The position numbers and the translations under genes are program-made. 64,000 bases of DNA. It comes from Pseudanabaena sp. Salubria-1. GTDB lineage: Bacteria; Cyanobacteriota; Cyanobacteriia; Pseudanabaenales; Pseudanabaenaceae. Positions 34,691 through 43,870 of the stretch are shown piece by piece. Location of the stretch: positions 124,001 to 188,000 of the forward strand of contig JALQCR010000007.1 in NCBI GenBank assembly GCA_023336205.1, written 5' to 3'. Positions within the stretch are counted from its first letter, which is position 1, and every line of letters starts with the position of its first letter. The notes beneath the pieces were generated by a model. That model saw only the letters and a program-made list of their open reading frames with translations. It had not been told where the DNA came from and made no database searches.

Positions 34691-36823
34691 TTAGCTTGGT
34701 TTAATTTTGATCGTGCTTTTGAGATGCCATGCTTCTAATACGACTTCACCATCTTCGATTTTGGTGGCTAGTGGCGCAAACTCGTAGAGGTCACATAGAC
34801 GATTATAAATTTCGCGAGAAACTAAAATTGCGCCTTCAGGACAAGCAGACTTTAAGGCACTAGCAATATTAATCGTGTCGCCCCAAACATCGTAGATAAA
34901 TTTATTTCTGCCGACGATGCCTGCCACGATATCGCCTGAGTTAATCCCTAAGCTGATATTCAATTTGAAGCCACGCTCTTGGCTAAACCTTCGTACGATC
35001 GCTTGCATTTCTATCGCAAAATCAATCGCTCGTTTATCATGGTCGAGATAGGGAACTGACAGACCACAGACCGCCATATAGCTATCACCAATGGTTTTGA
35101 TTTTTTCCATGCCAAAGCGATCAGCAGTTTCATCAAAACTAGTGACCAGATCGTTGAGAATGCTGACAATTTCATAGGCTGTCAGAGAATCTGACAACTT
35201 CGAGAAGCCCGTCAAATCAGAAAATAGCACCGTCACATTAGATGCACTTTCGGCAATATTCTTTTCGCCTTGCTTCAGTCGTTTAGCGATCGCCGCAGGA
35301 AAGATGCTTAGCAACAATTGCTCATTCTCACGATTTTTTTCTTCAACTAAATCTGTCTGATCGCGCAAACTTGACACCATTAAATTAAAAGATTGCGCGA
35401 GTTCTCCAAATTCATCTTCAGTTTCTAAAACTGCGATCGCATCCAGTTGCCCCGCCGCCACCTTACGAGCGCTAGCAATTAATTGATTAATCGGCTTCAC
35501 AAACAAAGAAGCCATCACCATCGCCAGTAAAATTACTAACAACATTAATAAAGTTGCCGAAATTACTAACTGTCGTTCAAAATCATAAATTGGAGCATAG
35601 GCTTCTGCTAGATCTATTTCCGAGAGAATTGCCCATTTCAATCCTTCTATTTGTAACAGTGAGTAAGAACTCAGGACAGGAATATCACGATAATCACGGA
35701 TAATTTTAATATCTTGCTTACCCATCATCGATTCCTCAACAGCAGTAGTCTTGACAGCTTGAGCCAAAACCGAGGTCTTGTATTGACGAATCCGTTTAAT
35801 TGTTTCGTTATTTACGCCTAAAGCAACTAGAGTTTTTAAGTATTCTTCGGGTGTTTCAATCAAAAATCGCGAAACCGATCGCATTAAGTAATCTGGACCA
35901 ACTAGATAAGTTTCACCACTTTTGCCTAAGCCATCAGCTTCCCATTTGCGATTACCAGTCATCACATTATTAATCTCATCAACAGGTACTTGAATCGCGA
36001 GAACGCCGATAAATTTATCTTGATTATAAATAGGTGCAGCAATAAAAGCGGCTGGAGCACCATAGGAAGGAGCATAAGACTCCAGATCGATGATTCGCGC
36101 ATAGTCTTTTTCTTTAGAACGGCGCACTGAGGCAAATAGACGGGCAAGATTACTTTCGTTGTAAGCGCCTATGGTAAGACTAGAAGCAAAATCTGTCTCT
36201 TTATAAACTGTATAAACTATTCGTCCATCAGGATCAATTAGGAACAAATCATAGTAACCAAATTTCTCAATAATATTCCGAAAGATCGGATGATAACGAC
36301 CATGGAGGCGACTATATTCACTACTATCATTGGCTTTGTCTAAGAGGTGCTTTTTGCCAATGGGATTAGAATTATTGGCGATGTAATGATATTGCAGGTA
36401 ATTACTAGCGATCGCTTCTGGTAAAAATGAATTCAGAACAGGAGAACCTTGCTCTGTTTGTGCTAATTTGGGCAGAAATTCATTCTGATAATAAGCATTA
36501 ATTTTGGGCAAAGCATCGGCTGGTAATGGCACATTTTCAAGCTGTCGGTAGGCGTTCGTAAATTCGGAGAGCGCTGTTCCCACTGAAGGATCGTTACTCA
36601 GGGTTTGAATATGATTGCGAATTGTTTTGAAATAGGATTCGATTTGATAAGCCTTGGAAGCCCGTACACTGGTTAATTGATTAAACACGCGATCGGTCAA
36701 ATTGGACTTGCCGCTTTGATAACCCAGATATGCAGTCACAAGGATCGAGCTACTGCTCACGGTTAGCAGCATCACAATCAGTTTCGACTTAATACTCAGC
36801 CAATTAAATTTAAACCATTGCAT
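34691..36823 (-). CDS. membrane adenylate cyclase with extracellular Cache-like sensor and HAMP
   Basis: 710 residues: a transmembrane segment (about 15-35), a large periplasmic double-Cache-like sensor (to about 410), a second transmembrane segment, HAMP ('FVKPINQLIASARKVAAGQL'), a short linker and a class III cyclase domain. The two metal-binding Asp are in 'VLFSDLTGFS' and 'TIGDSYMAVCG'. 'EKIKTIGD' supplies the adenine-specifying Lys, and 'VWGDTINIAS' the partner Asp, so ATP to cAMP is predicted. Transcribed alone and followed by a terminator hairpin. The sensed ligand is unknown. Confidence 0.9.
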   Translation of the reverse strand: MQWFKFNWLSIKSKLIVMLLTVSSSSILVTAYLGYQSGKSNLTDRVFNQLTSVRASKAYQIESYFKTIRNHIQTLSNDPSVGTALSEFTNAYRQLENVPLPADALPKINAYYQNEFLPKLAQTEQGSPVLNSFLPEAIASNYLQYHYIANNSNPIGKKHLLDKANDSSEYSRLHGRYHPIFRNIIEKFGYYDLFLIDPDGRIVYTVYKETDFASSLTIGAYNESNLARLFASVRRSKEKDYARIIDLESYAPSYGAPAAFIAAPIYNQDKFIGVLAIQVPVDEINNVMTGNRKWEADGLGKSGETYLVGPDYLMRSVSRFLIETPEEYLKTLVALGVNNETIKRIRQYKTSVLAQAVKTTAVEESMMGKQDIKIIRDYRDIPVLSSYSLLQIEGLKWAILSEIDLAEAYAPIYDFERQLVISATLLMLLVILLAMVMASLFVKPINQLIASARKVAAGQLDAIAVLETEDEFGELAQSFNLMVSSLRDQTDLVEEKNRENEQLLLSIFPAAIAKRLKQGEKNIAESASNVTVLFSDLTGFSKLSDSLTAYEIVSILNDLVTSFDETADRFGMEKIKTIGDSYMAVCGLSVPYLDHDKRAIDFAIEMQAIVRRFSQERGFKLNISLGINSGDIVAGIVGRNKFIYDVWGDTINIASALKSACPEGAILVSREIYNRLCDLYEFAPLATKIEDGEVVLEAWHLKSTIKIKPS

Positions 36824-36970
36824 ATAAAAAATTTATAAGCTCAGGAATGAACAGTATCTAGCACTTTTCATCCCTAAGTTCAATATTAAGAGCAATGTAT
36901 TTTAGGTTAGAAATTTCTAGGAAAATGTTAGTAGATAACTCATAAGTGAAGAATGCTTAATTATTTGTAG

Positions 36971-37088
36971 GATGCGTTAGTGAAACGTAACGCATCAAGT
37001 GGGATTAATTATTTTTAGAATGCGTTAGCGACAGCGTAATGCATCAAGTGGGAAAGAATGATGCGTTAGCGACAGCGTAACGCATCCT
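36971..37088. repeat. three copies of a 'gatgcgttagcgacagcgtaac'-like palindromic repeat
   Basis: Copies at about 36971-36998, 37019-37046 and 37061-37088 share 'atgcgttag' then 'cgtaacgcat', themselves imperfect inverted repeats. Between the first two lies 'caagtggga', repeated after the second. Upstream of the cyclase and downstream of the response regulator. Confidence 0.75.
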
Positions 37089-37115
37089 AAGTTATCGAGT
37101 CGAGATGCCTTTTAC

Positions 37116-37820
37116 CTAAGAATAAGCCTCAATTAAGCCATGTTGTAACGCATAGCGAACCAACTCAGTACGGCTGCTAGTACCAGTTTTGCTAAATAAA
37201 CGACTGACATATTTCTCAACATTACGAATAGTTGTACCCAGACGCTTAGCGATTTCTTTATTCATTAAGCCTTCAACTACAAGCTCTAAGACGCTCTGTT
37301 CGCGAGGGGTAAACTCAATCTTGATCGGCGGTGGGGTTACCTTAACCTTGATCGCAGCTTTCTCTTTTAGAAGCTCCTTAATTTCGGCAAGTTGACCAGC
37401 CAAATCAGTTATTTCAGAAGTATTACTATTAGCTGTAACTGCTTGGATCGCTCGACGGGCAATCAAATTTTCAGCGATCGCAACTAGCTCATCAGGATCA
37501 AAAGGCTTCGACAAATAGGCATCACATCCCGCGTTATAACCTTCGATACGATCCTTAGTCATGCCCTTCGCAGTCAAAAACACCACAGGCAAATTTAAAA
37601 ATCTTACGTCTTCGCGCATTTGCTTAAGAAATTCATACCCACTCACCTGCGGCATCATGATGTCCGAGATCACGAGATCTGGTGTGGTTTGCTCTAGTAG
37701 TTGCCATGCGTCTCGCGCATTGTTAGCAACTTGCACTGCAAAGCCACTATCTTCGAGATAGGCTTGCACCGCCTCTCTCAGTCCTGGTTCATCATCCACA
37801 AGTAGGATATGTCCTGACAT
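37116..37820 (-). CDS. NarL/LuxR-type response regulator
   Basis: 234 residues from ATG 37820, which has AAGGA six bases upstream; the frame also extends 13 codons further but without such a site. The receiver domain (1-120) has the acidic pair in 'ILLVDDEPG', phospho-acceptor Asp in 'LVISDIMMPQVSG', 'FLTAKG' and Lys in 'YLSKPFDPDEL'. A linker leads to a LuxR helix-turn-helix ('FTPREQSVLELVVEGLMNKEIAKRLGTTIRNVEKYVSRLFSKTG'). It is an orphan: no kinase is adjacent. Likely a DNA-binding transcription factor. Confidence 0.9.
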   Translation of the reverse strand: MSGHILLVDDEPGLREAVQAYLEDSGFAVQVANNARDAWQLLEQTTPDLVISDIMMPQVSGYEFLKQMREDVRFLNLPVVFLTAKGMTKDRIEGYNAGCDAYLSKPFDPDELVAIAENLIARRAIQAVTANSNTSEITDLAGQLAEIKELLKEKAAIKVKVTPPPIKIEFTPREQSVLELVVEGLMNKEIAKRLGTTIRNVEKYVSRLFSKTGTSSRTELVRYALQHGLIEAYS

Positions 37821-37985
37821 AGTTATCCTTATAGTTATGCTGTTATTTTGCGATCGCAATATCTACCAATATATAGCAATCCCAAATCATTTGTGTGCTC
37901 TCAAGTTTTACTGGAATATAAGAAACAAAAAAAATAGGTGGTGCAAAATGCCGCCTGTTTATCGTGATATAAGGTAGGCGTTGAT

Positions 37986-38540
37986 TTAATTAACTGGAGA
38001 AGAACCTTTTGGACAAGTTGGTTTATCGGTCTCAGACTTAGGTGCAGTGATTCCAGTGGGTGGCGTTTTTGATGGGGTGTCAGTACCACAGACGATACGG
38101 ACTGTTACCTCATTACCAGCATTTCCAACAGCAAATACTGAAGCTGCAAAACTTTTCACATTATCTTGTTTTGCAGTTGCGGTCATAGTGACTGACTTTG
38201 GCTGAGTGTCAATGATTTGCAATAAATAATTATTATCTTCAGCCTTGATTCCTACCCCAAGATCATCAATGGTGCTGCTAAACTTACTTTTTTCAAGAAA
38301 AAAGGCTTGTTGACTTCTAGCTAAAGCACCCAAATAAATTTTTCCTGCCGACTCGATCGCTTTGTCTCTCTGACTAGAAAATAAATTAGGTGGAGAAGCA
38401 GTTGGAGTTGCTGTTGGCGTAGTAGTTGGAGTTGTGGTGGCGATAGTGGTTGGTTTAGTTTCGGGAGTAGTATTGCATGCTGATAGTAATGCGATCGCCG
38501 CAGTTGTAAATAGTCCATTCTTAAAATAACTAATATTCAT
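37986..38540 (-). CDS. lipoprotein with type IV pilin-like G/H domain
   Basis: 184 residues from ATG 38540; an upstream ATG at 38564 adds eight residues that spoil the signal peptide. The N-terminus 'MNISYFKNGLFTTAAIALLSAC' is a lipoprotein signal with lipobox LSAC. A Thr/Pro-rich linker follows, then 'AIESAGKIYLGALARSQQAFFLEKSKFSSTIDDLGVGIK', which matches the globular part of cyanobacterial pilin-like G/H proteins. The usual pilin N-terminal helix and processing site are absent, so it would be membrane-anchored by lipid and not assembled into a pilus. Function unknown. Confidence 0.75.
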   Translation of the reverse strand: MNISYFKNGLFTTAAIALLSACNTTPETKPTTIATTTPTTTPTATPTASPPNLFSSQRDKAIESAGKIYLGALARSQQAFFLEKSKFSSTIDDLGVGIKAEDNNYLLQIIDTQPKSVTMTATAKQDNVKSFAASVFAVGNAGNEVTVRIVCGTDTPSKTPPTGITAPKSETDKPTCPKGSSPVN

Positions 38541-38693
38541 ACAAGCAATATATTTTAGATACAAATTAGGAAAATTATATCTAAAATATATTACCTAAAA
38601 ACATCATGAACACCAAAATTGTTGGGGAATCTGAAACAATTTTGGCGTTTCTTTTATGAGAATTTCTTACGACGCATTGACCCAAAACACTAA

Positions 38694-38736
38694 AATCCAG
38701 TTAAAAGTCTTGCAAAGCAAGACTTTTAACTGGATT
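38694..38736. terminator. 20-bp hairpin downstream of Rieske gene, apex GC-AAA-GC
   Basis: Perfect arms 38694-38713 and 38717-38736; it overlaps the stop codon of the Rieske gene. Confidence 0.85.
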
Positions 38737-39205
38737 ATGCACTAACTAATACTTGTCCGTTCTCAATTTTGGCTGGAAAGCTTTGCAATGGCTTATCAGC
38801 GGGACCTTGGCGCACCGCGCCGTCAGCCGCAAACTTGGCATCATGACAAGGGCAAACAAATTCTTTGTTTGCCGAATTCCACACTACTACGCAGCCTTTA
38901 TGGGTGCAAGCGGCATTAACAGCCAAGACCTTTGTTGCATCATTAGGATTGCTTACCACAGCAATTTTTTTGTCTGAGGAAACCAAAACTTTGTCTTTTT
39001 CTAGTTGAGCAACTGTACCGATCACTTTGAAAGTACCGCTAGGTGCAGCTGCAACAGTCGCAGTCGCAGTCGTAGGAGAGGATGCAGGCGCAGATGCAGT
39101 GGCAGTAGGAGTAGATTCACTACACCCAATTAACGACGAAGGCAGAAGGCTTGCCAACCAGCCTAAACCAAACCAAGAAAGTAACTTACGGCGATTCAGA
39201 TTCAT
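38735..39205 (-). CDS. Rieske [2Fe-2S] protein with Tat/lipoprotein-type leader
   Basis: 156 residues from ATG 39205, preceded by GAGA; an upstream ATG at 39244 would bury the leader. The leader 'MNLNRRKLLSWFGLGWLASLLPSSLIGC' has the twin arginines of Tat export and a possible lipobox ending in Cys. An Ala/Thr-rich linker precedes the Rieske domain, whose cluster ligands are in 'CTHKGC' and 'CPCHDAKF'. It differs from cytochrome b6f PetC in its short leader and linker, so it is probably a stand-alone periplasmic electron carrier. Confidence 0.88.
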   Translation of the reverse strand: MNLNRRKLLSWFGLGWLASLLPSSLIGCSESTPTATASAPASSPTTATATVAAAPSGTFKVIGTVAQLEKDKVLVSSDKKIAVVSNPNDATKVLAVNAACTHKGCVVVWNSANKEFVCPCHDAKFAADGAVRQGPADKPLQSFPAKIENGQVLVSA

Positions 39206-39298
39206 ATGTGTTCTCTGTGCGTTAGCTAAATTTAGTACAAACATTAACTCAGTCTAGATAACTAGTATAGCGATCGCTATCAGTAATTCTCATTACCC

Positions 39299-39386
39299 AA
39301 CCAATTTTGGCGTTTCTAGCACCAAAGGCGCTGGAAACGCCAAAATTGGTTTTGGTAAAGCCTACCTATGGTGGGCTTTACCAAAA
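39299..39386. repeat. two adjacent hairpins
   Basis: First: 18-bp stem, 39299-39316 with 39334-39351. Second: 13-bp stem, 39350-39362 with 39374-39386. They occupy the gap between the divergent Rieske and hybrid-kinase genes. Confidence 0.75.
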
Positions 39387-39465
39387 ACAATTTTTATAAT
39401 TAGAATTGCTGGATCGCTATTCAAGATTTGCCATTTAAGGATTTCAGCATAGTTATAAACCAAAC

Positions 39466-39510
39466 CCAAAATGCTGAGCCGACCGCGTAGCGGTCAGCTC
39501 AGCATTTTGG
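39466..39510. repeat. 21-bp hairpin with one mismatch, apex GC-GTA-GC
   Basis: Arms 39466-39486 and 39490-39510; the single mismatch is C/A after 'gctgagc'. Upstream of the hybrid kinase. Confidence 0.8.
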
Positions 39511-39539
39511 ATTTTAAGTTTACTTATGCCTAGTTATAC

Positions 39540-39633
39540 AAAAACACAAAATGGCGTAGCCATTTTGTGTTTTTAAAACCCTTACAGGGTTTGGTTTTTA
39601 ATTCACAGAAGTGTTGTCACACTTTTGTGAATT
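39540..39633. repeat. composite palindromic repeat, copy 2
   Basis: Same order as copy 1: GC-GTA-GC hairpin with 16-bp arms (39540-39555, 39559-39574), then 'aaaccct-tac-agggttt', then 'aattcacagaagtgttg' with its near-complement ending at 39633. Confidence 0.85.
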
Positions 39634-39702
39634 GGTATTACTTAGATAATGTATGTGATGAGTCGTAGTTATATACTTGGGTCTGCCTAAGTTTGTAAAA
39701 GC

Positions 39703-41283
39703 ATGAGCGATCTTTTTACTATTGTCTTAATTGTCCTTGGTGGTTTCGTGATGTTTCTCTCGATTAAAGAAACACGGAAGATTTTGACTTTGATTCAAGA
39801 CAATAAATATCGCCAAAGCTGGAACATATTGCGATCGCTGATGGTTTTCTTTCTCTTCGGGTACTTGGGGATATTAGTACTGGTCTATTTGAGAATCCAA
39901 TGGCTCATCCTAATTCTCACAGGAGTTATCTTCTTCTTTGGGGCTTTGTTTGTCTATATGGTGGTCAAAGTTGGCTTCCTTACCATTCAGGACTTGATCA
40001 AGACTAATATTTTAAGCATAGAACTTCAACAACAAAAAGAAACATCAGAAGCGATCGCTCGAACTAAATCTGAGTTTTTAGCCACAATGAGCCATGAACT
40101 TCGCACCCCCATGAATGGGGTGATTGGAATGACTAATTTGTTGTTAGATACTCGTCTAGATCCAGAGCAACGCGAATATGTAGAAACAATCAACACTAGT
40201 GGGGCAGCGCTATTAATGCTGATCAATGACATTTTGGACTTTTCCAAAGTTGAATCTGGAAAAGTCGAGTTGGAAGTACAGCCTTTTGCTATAAGAGAAT
40301 GTATTGAGACTGTGCTCAGTTTAGTCAACTTCATGGCTAAGGAAAAATCCTTAGAAGTCTGTTACTCAATTGATTCGCAGGTTTCTCAACTAATCGAAGG
40401 AGATGTCAAATATTTACAGCAGATTTTAGTCAATCTAGTGGGAAATGCAATTAAATTTACTGCTGTAGGCGAAGTCACTATAGACATCAGAAAGCATCAA
40501 GACCATCAGCTTATTTTTGCAGTAAAAGACACTGGTATCGGTATTCCATCTCACGATTTAGATAAATTATTTAAACCGTTTTTGCAAATTGATTCTTCCA
40601 TAACTCGTAAGTTTGGAGGTACTGGTTTAGGGCTAGCCATTTGTCAAAAGCTGATCAACTTAATGGGTGGTGATATTTGGGTTGAGAGCATTTTGGATCA
40701 AGGTACAACCTTTTTATTTGCAATTCCCTATCACCCCGTAGCAACCACAGGATCTCCTACTATAGAAATCGTCGATTCAGCCGAACATTTATTAGCAAAG
40801 GCTTTAGAACGCCCAGTAGATAGTACTCAGAACAAATTATTGTCTAGTAATATCCCCCAACTTGCTGCACAAATTCCCCTCAAAATTTTGCTAGCTGAAG
40901 ATAATCCTGTCAATCAGAAATTAGCAAAGCGTCTTTTTGAGAAGATGGGTTATAGCATCGATATTGCTACAAACGGAATCGAAGTATTAGAATCGCTCCA
41001 AAAACAATCCTATGATTTGATTTTTATGGATGTGCAGATGCCCGAAATGGACGGATTAGAGGCTACTCGCCAAATTCGAGCTATTGAGCAAAGTGGTCAA
41101 ACAGAATTATCTAACCCAACTCCGTCTAACCAATCTATTCAAATTATTGCTATTACTGCTAATGCGACACAGGACGATCGCGAAAATTGCTTTGCATCTG
41201 GGATGAATGATTTTATTGCCAAGCCGTTTAAAGTCGAGCAAATTCAGACCGCGATCGAAAAATGGGGACGCAAGCAGCCATAA
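39703..41283 (+). CDS. membrane hybrid histidine kinase / response regulator
   Basis: 526 residues. Three hydrophobic segments lie in residues about 1-100, with no recognised sensor domain. HisKA carries the phospho-His in '[17 protein letters not shown]'. The ATPase domain has '[12 protein letters not shown]', 'DTGIGIP' and 'GTGLGLAIC'. A C-terminal receiver has '[14 protein letters not shown]', phospho-acceptor '[13 protein letters not shown]' and 'AKPF'. All catalytic residues are intact. It is followed 61 bases later by a CheW-like gene on the same strand, so a link to chemotaxis or motility signalling is plausible. Confidence 0.92.
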   Translation: MSDLFTIVLIVLGGFVMFLSIKETRKILTLIQDNKYRQSWNILRSLMVFFLFGYLGILVLVYLRIQWLILILTGVIFFFGALFVYMVVKVGFLTIQDLIKTNILSIELQQQKETSEAIARTKSEFLATMSHELRTPMNGVIGMTNLLLDTRLDPEQREYVETINTSGAALLMLINDILDFSKVESGKVELEVQPFAIRECIETVLSLVNFMAKEKSLEVCYSIDSQVSQLIEGDVKYLQQILVNLVGNAIKFTAVGEVTIDIRKHQDHQLIFAVKDTGIGIPSHDLDKLFKPFLQIDSSITRKFGGTGLGLAICQKLINLMGGDIWVESILDQGTTFLFAIPYHPVATTGSPTIEIVDSAEHLLAKALERPVDSTQNKLLSSNIPQLAAQIPLKILLAEDNPVNQKLAKRLFEKMGYSIDIATNGIEVLESLQKQSYDLIFMDVQMPEMDGLEATRQIRAIEQSGQTELSNPTPSNQSIQIIAITANATQDDRENCFASGMNDFIAKPFKVEQIQTAIEKWGRKQP

Positions 41284-41344
41284 TGCTGTATACAAACGAT
41301 TGCCCTGATCGCTATACATGGTTAATGTTTACTAAAGTTGACAT

Positions 41345-41860
41345 ATGTCCATACAAACACTTCCGCAGAGTGTCGATATCCAAGAAGGAAAGATGAGAGT
41401 ACAGCAAGAGTCAGGGCTTGATACTTGTCTAAAGTTTTCGATCGATCCGCAAACCATCGGCTTACTTGAAGGTGAATTTACTCAAGAAGTTTTGACGATC
41501 AGGGCCTCTCACATTATGCCTGTGCCAAATAAACCATCCTGTATTTTAGGGATATTAAGCCGTCGTCGTCGCGTTTATTGGGCGATCGATTTAGCGATGC
41601 TATTGGGTTTGCAGCCTCTAGATCAAAATATTAGACTCTATGAAGTGATTCTGATATCAGTGCAACAAATCTCACTGGCGTTGATCGTGCCTAAAGTTTT
41701 GGGGGTTGTTCATATTCCAAATGACACGTTTGACCAAAATATTAGCGCTGTACCAGCAACATTGAGACCATATCTTAAAGGGTTTATTAACGATAAGGGA
41801 GAATTTTCTTATTTGTTAAAAGCTGAAAATATTGTGCAATCGACAATTCTACATTCATAA
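41345..41860 (+). CDS. CheW-domain protein
   Basis: 171 residues. 'CLKFSIDPQTIGLLEGEFTQEVLTIRASHIMPVPNKPSCILGILSRRRRVYWAIDLAMLLGL' has the CheW beta-barrel pattern, with the usual 'GxxxxRGxxxPVxDL' replaced by 'GILSRRRRVYWAIDL', as in cyanobacterial PilI/CheW variants. Such proteins couple receptors to a CheA-like kinase. No CheA or receptor gene is adjacent. It follows the hybrid kinase and precedes the ComFB gene. Confidence 0.8.
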   Translation: MSIQTLPQSVDIQEGKMRVQQESGLDTCLKFSIDPQTIGLLEGEFTQEVLTIRASHIMPVPNKPSCILGILSRRRRVYWAIDLAMLLGLQPLDQNIRLYEVILISVQQISLALIVPKVLGVVHIPNDTFDQNISAVPATLRPYLKGFINDKGEFSYLLKAENIVQSTILHS

Positions 41861-41878
41861 GTATCTGGGCATAAAATT

Positions 41879-41929
41879 CCCAAACCCGTAAGGGTGAGAC
41901 CCGCTGGGTCTCACCCTTACGGGTTTGGG
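41879..41929 (+). terminator. 24-bp perfect hairpin after CheW gene
   Basis: Arms 41879-41902 and 41906-41929, loop gct between ccc and ggg. One of the few hairpins here lacking the GC-N3-GC apex. Confidence 0.8.
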
Positions 41930-42148
41930 TTTGCAATTAATTATGCTGATAACTTTTGTGCTTTTGTTTAAGTCTTGAAATGGCGTTATGGCGTTATTAT
42001 GTTGAGGATTAGAATTGACTTCGGTAACAAGTACAGCAAAGTTTATCAAAACCTAATCTTATATAACAGATAGTAATCCTAGACAGATGAAGAGATTGCG
42101 ACTAAGACGCACTCTCTCTGGAAAATAGATATTCATTCAGTCAATCTC

Positions 42149-43153
42149 ATGGAATCCTGCCGCAATGTCCTGCTTGAATTTGTTTATAGAGAAGCTAATG
42201 CTCAAATTCAGGGCTTAGGCAGTGGAATTAGACATAAATATAATATTGACGAGGTAATAGCCTATGCCTTAAATCGACTACCATCTATGTTTGCATCGAC
42301 AGATATTGGTTTGCAGATCAAGAGACAGGAATGTACTGCTATTCAAGCCAATATCACAAAGGTAACTCGTCAGGCTTTGTTAGCAGTGCGCCGCGATCCA
42401 TTGCGATCGCCTCAACCACTAGAAGCTATTGAAGTAGCCAATGCTCCCTATGCTTTGCTGGATGTCCAAGACAGACTAGGTTGGACAAATCTAATGTGGT
42501 GTGATTTGCCCAAAGCGCTAGAGGACAATTTAGAAAATGCGATCGCTAAATATAATTCTGGAAATTTATCGCCGCGTGTTGGGCAATATGGCTCTTTTGG
42601 GCAAAGACATTTGAATTCGCAGATGTATCTTAGTAAATCTCAGTCTAAGCAAAAATGCAGTGTTGCTCCTGAATCTAAGCAGAAAGAATATGACGTTTAT
42701 ATGATGGAGTCTCATCATTTGGTGCATTCTTTAGAACGATTAGTGATTAGAATGGCGCAAAACCGAGCCCAGAGTTTTCCCCCATCGGATCTGAGATTCA
42801 TTCGGCTGGAAGATGTCCTCGCCCGAACTTTAAATCGTCTACCACCTTTATATGCCACATCAGCAAAGGGGATTGCTCATTTACGTCATTACGCGCAAAT
42901 GAATATTGGTTCAGAGGTTGCCATCATTGTGCATGAGTCAATGCTAGAAGCTCGCAATGCCAGTTATCAAAAAATCGATCCCCTGATGTTTTCTAAAATT
43001 CGTCATGAGAGAGGACAAGCTTTAGTTAAAGTCAGTAAGCTACTGTTTGATCAGCAAGTGACATGGCAAAATCTGAGTGAAGCCGTATCAAAAGCCTTAG
43101 AGCTTGCTAAATCTGGAAAGATCTGTTGGGTGCGATCAAGCAATAAAAAATAG
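42149..43153 (+). CDS. double ComFB-domain protein
   Basis: 334 residues with two ComFB-like domains. The first (about 8-110) has 'NIDEVIAYALNRLPSMFASTDIGLQIKRQE'; the second (about 190-300) has 'RLEDVLARTLNRLPPLYATSAKGIAHLRHYA'. A low-complexity linker joins them. ComFB-type proteins are usually single-domain; recent work, as I recall it, describes the family as cyclic dinucleotide receptors affecting motility or competence. A tandem version could bind two ligands or act as a built-in dimer. It lies downstream of CheW. A GC-TTT-GC hairpin overlaps its stop codon. Confidence 0.75.
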   Translation: MESCRNVLLEFVYREANAQIQGLGSGIRHKYNIDEVIAYALNRLPSMFASTDIGLQIKRQECTAIQANITKVTRQALLAVRRDPLRSPQPLEAIEVANAPYALLDVQDRLGWTNLMWCDLPKALEDNLENAIAKYNSGNLSPRVGQYGSFGQRHLNSQMYLSKSQSKQKCSVAPESKQKEYDVYMMESHHLVHSLERLVIRMAQNRAQSFPPSDLRFIRLEDVLARTLNRLPPLYATSAKGIAHLRHYAQMNIGSEVAIIVHESMLEARNASYQKIDPLMFSKIRHERGQALVKVSKLLFDQQVTWQNLSEAVSKALELAKSGKICWVRSSNKK

Positions 43154-43183
43154 AGGTGATGCTTTGCATCACCTCTATTTTTT
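43145..43183 (+). terminator. 18-bp perfect hairpin after ComFB gene, apex GC-TTT-GC
   Basis: Arms 43145-43162 and 43166-43183 ending in a T-run; the left arm contains the stop codon. Confidence 0.88.
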
Positions 43184-43194
43184 AGGATTTACAC

Positions 43195-43277
43195 CAATTG
43201 AGCAAAGTGTGGTGACACTTCTGTGAATTGGTATAAGGGTATTAAAAGTACAAAATAGCGTAGCCATTTTGTACTTT
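43195..43277. repeat. composite palindromic repeat, copy 3 (degenerate, reversed order)
   Basis: A decayed 'caattga...tgaattg' palindrome precedes a hairpin with apex GC-GTA-GC and stem 'aaagtacaaaata'. Order is opposite to copies 1 and 2. Confidence 0.7.
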
Positions 43278-43281
43278 GAGG

Positions 43282-43653
43282 TTAGGCATCATAGACAATT
43301 TCAACTACTTCGAGTTCTTGTTTCGTGCCAACAAAAGGATTGTCTTCAGTCAGAAACAACATACAGTGACATTCTTTGCGTTCGCGCATTGGCACACAAG
43401 GACAGTTCCAGTAGGTATCTTTGACTTCAGCTTCCTTATCTTCATAATAGCGACAGGGACATAGAGGAGAGCCTAACTCTTCTTTATGCTTAGCCAAGCC
43501 CTCAATAACGGCATTAGTTACGCTAGGATCGACACAAAAGAATGTGCCTGTATTCTTTGCATATTTTTCGGAAAATTTCCGCATTGCCTCAAAACTTTTA
43601 GAGGAAGCTTTATTTTTCCCGCGATCGGACTCTGACTCTGGGTTAAGGGACAT
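43282..43653 (-). CDS. ftrC: ferredoxin-thioredoxin reductase catalytic subunit
   Basis: 123 residues. The [4Fe-4S] and redox-disulfide cysteines are in 'LGSPLCPCRYYEDK', 'YWNCPCVPMRERKECHCMLFL', the unmistakable FTR beta-subunit signature. The enzyme passes electrons from photosystem I-reduced ferredoxin to thioredoxin, activating carbon-metabolism enzymes in light. The variable-chain gene (ftrV) is not nearby. The first about 20 residues are polar and variable. Confidence 0.95.
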   Translation of the reverse strand: MSLNPESESDRGKNKASSKSFEAMRKFSEKYAKNTGTFFCVDPSVTNAVIEGLAKHKEELGSPLCPCRYYEDKEAEVKDTYWNCPCVPMRERKECHCMLFLTEDNPFVGTKQELEVVEIVYDA

Positions 43654-43724
43654 GATCTAACAAAATACCAAGAAACTATTAGTTACTACCTATAGCATGA
43701 AACCGCTACACCGCCTTATCTTAA

Positions 43725-43775
43725 AAACCTAAGAGATAGAGGTGATGCTTTGAATTACCTCTATCTCTTAGGTTT
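43725..43775. repeat. 19-bp-stem hairpin with decayed apex
   Basis: Arms 43725-43743 and 43757-43775 match perfectly, but the 13-base apex 'gatgctttgaatt' has lost pairing. It lies between divergent ftrC and the next gene. Confidence 0.75.
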
Positions 43776-43870
43776 AGTTTGTTGGGCTTTTGCCACAACA
43801 AACAAGAATTTTTGCTAAGGTAGAGGCAGAAAAATTAAGCCATCTTCAGTAATGCTGTATAGGTGCATGT

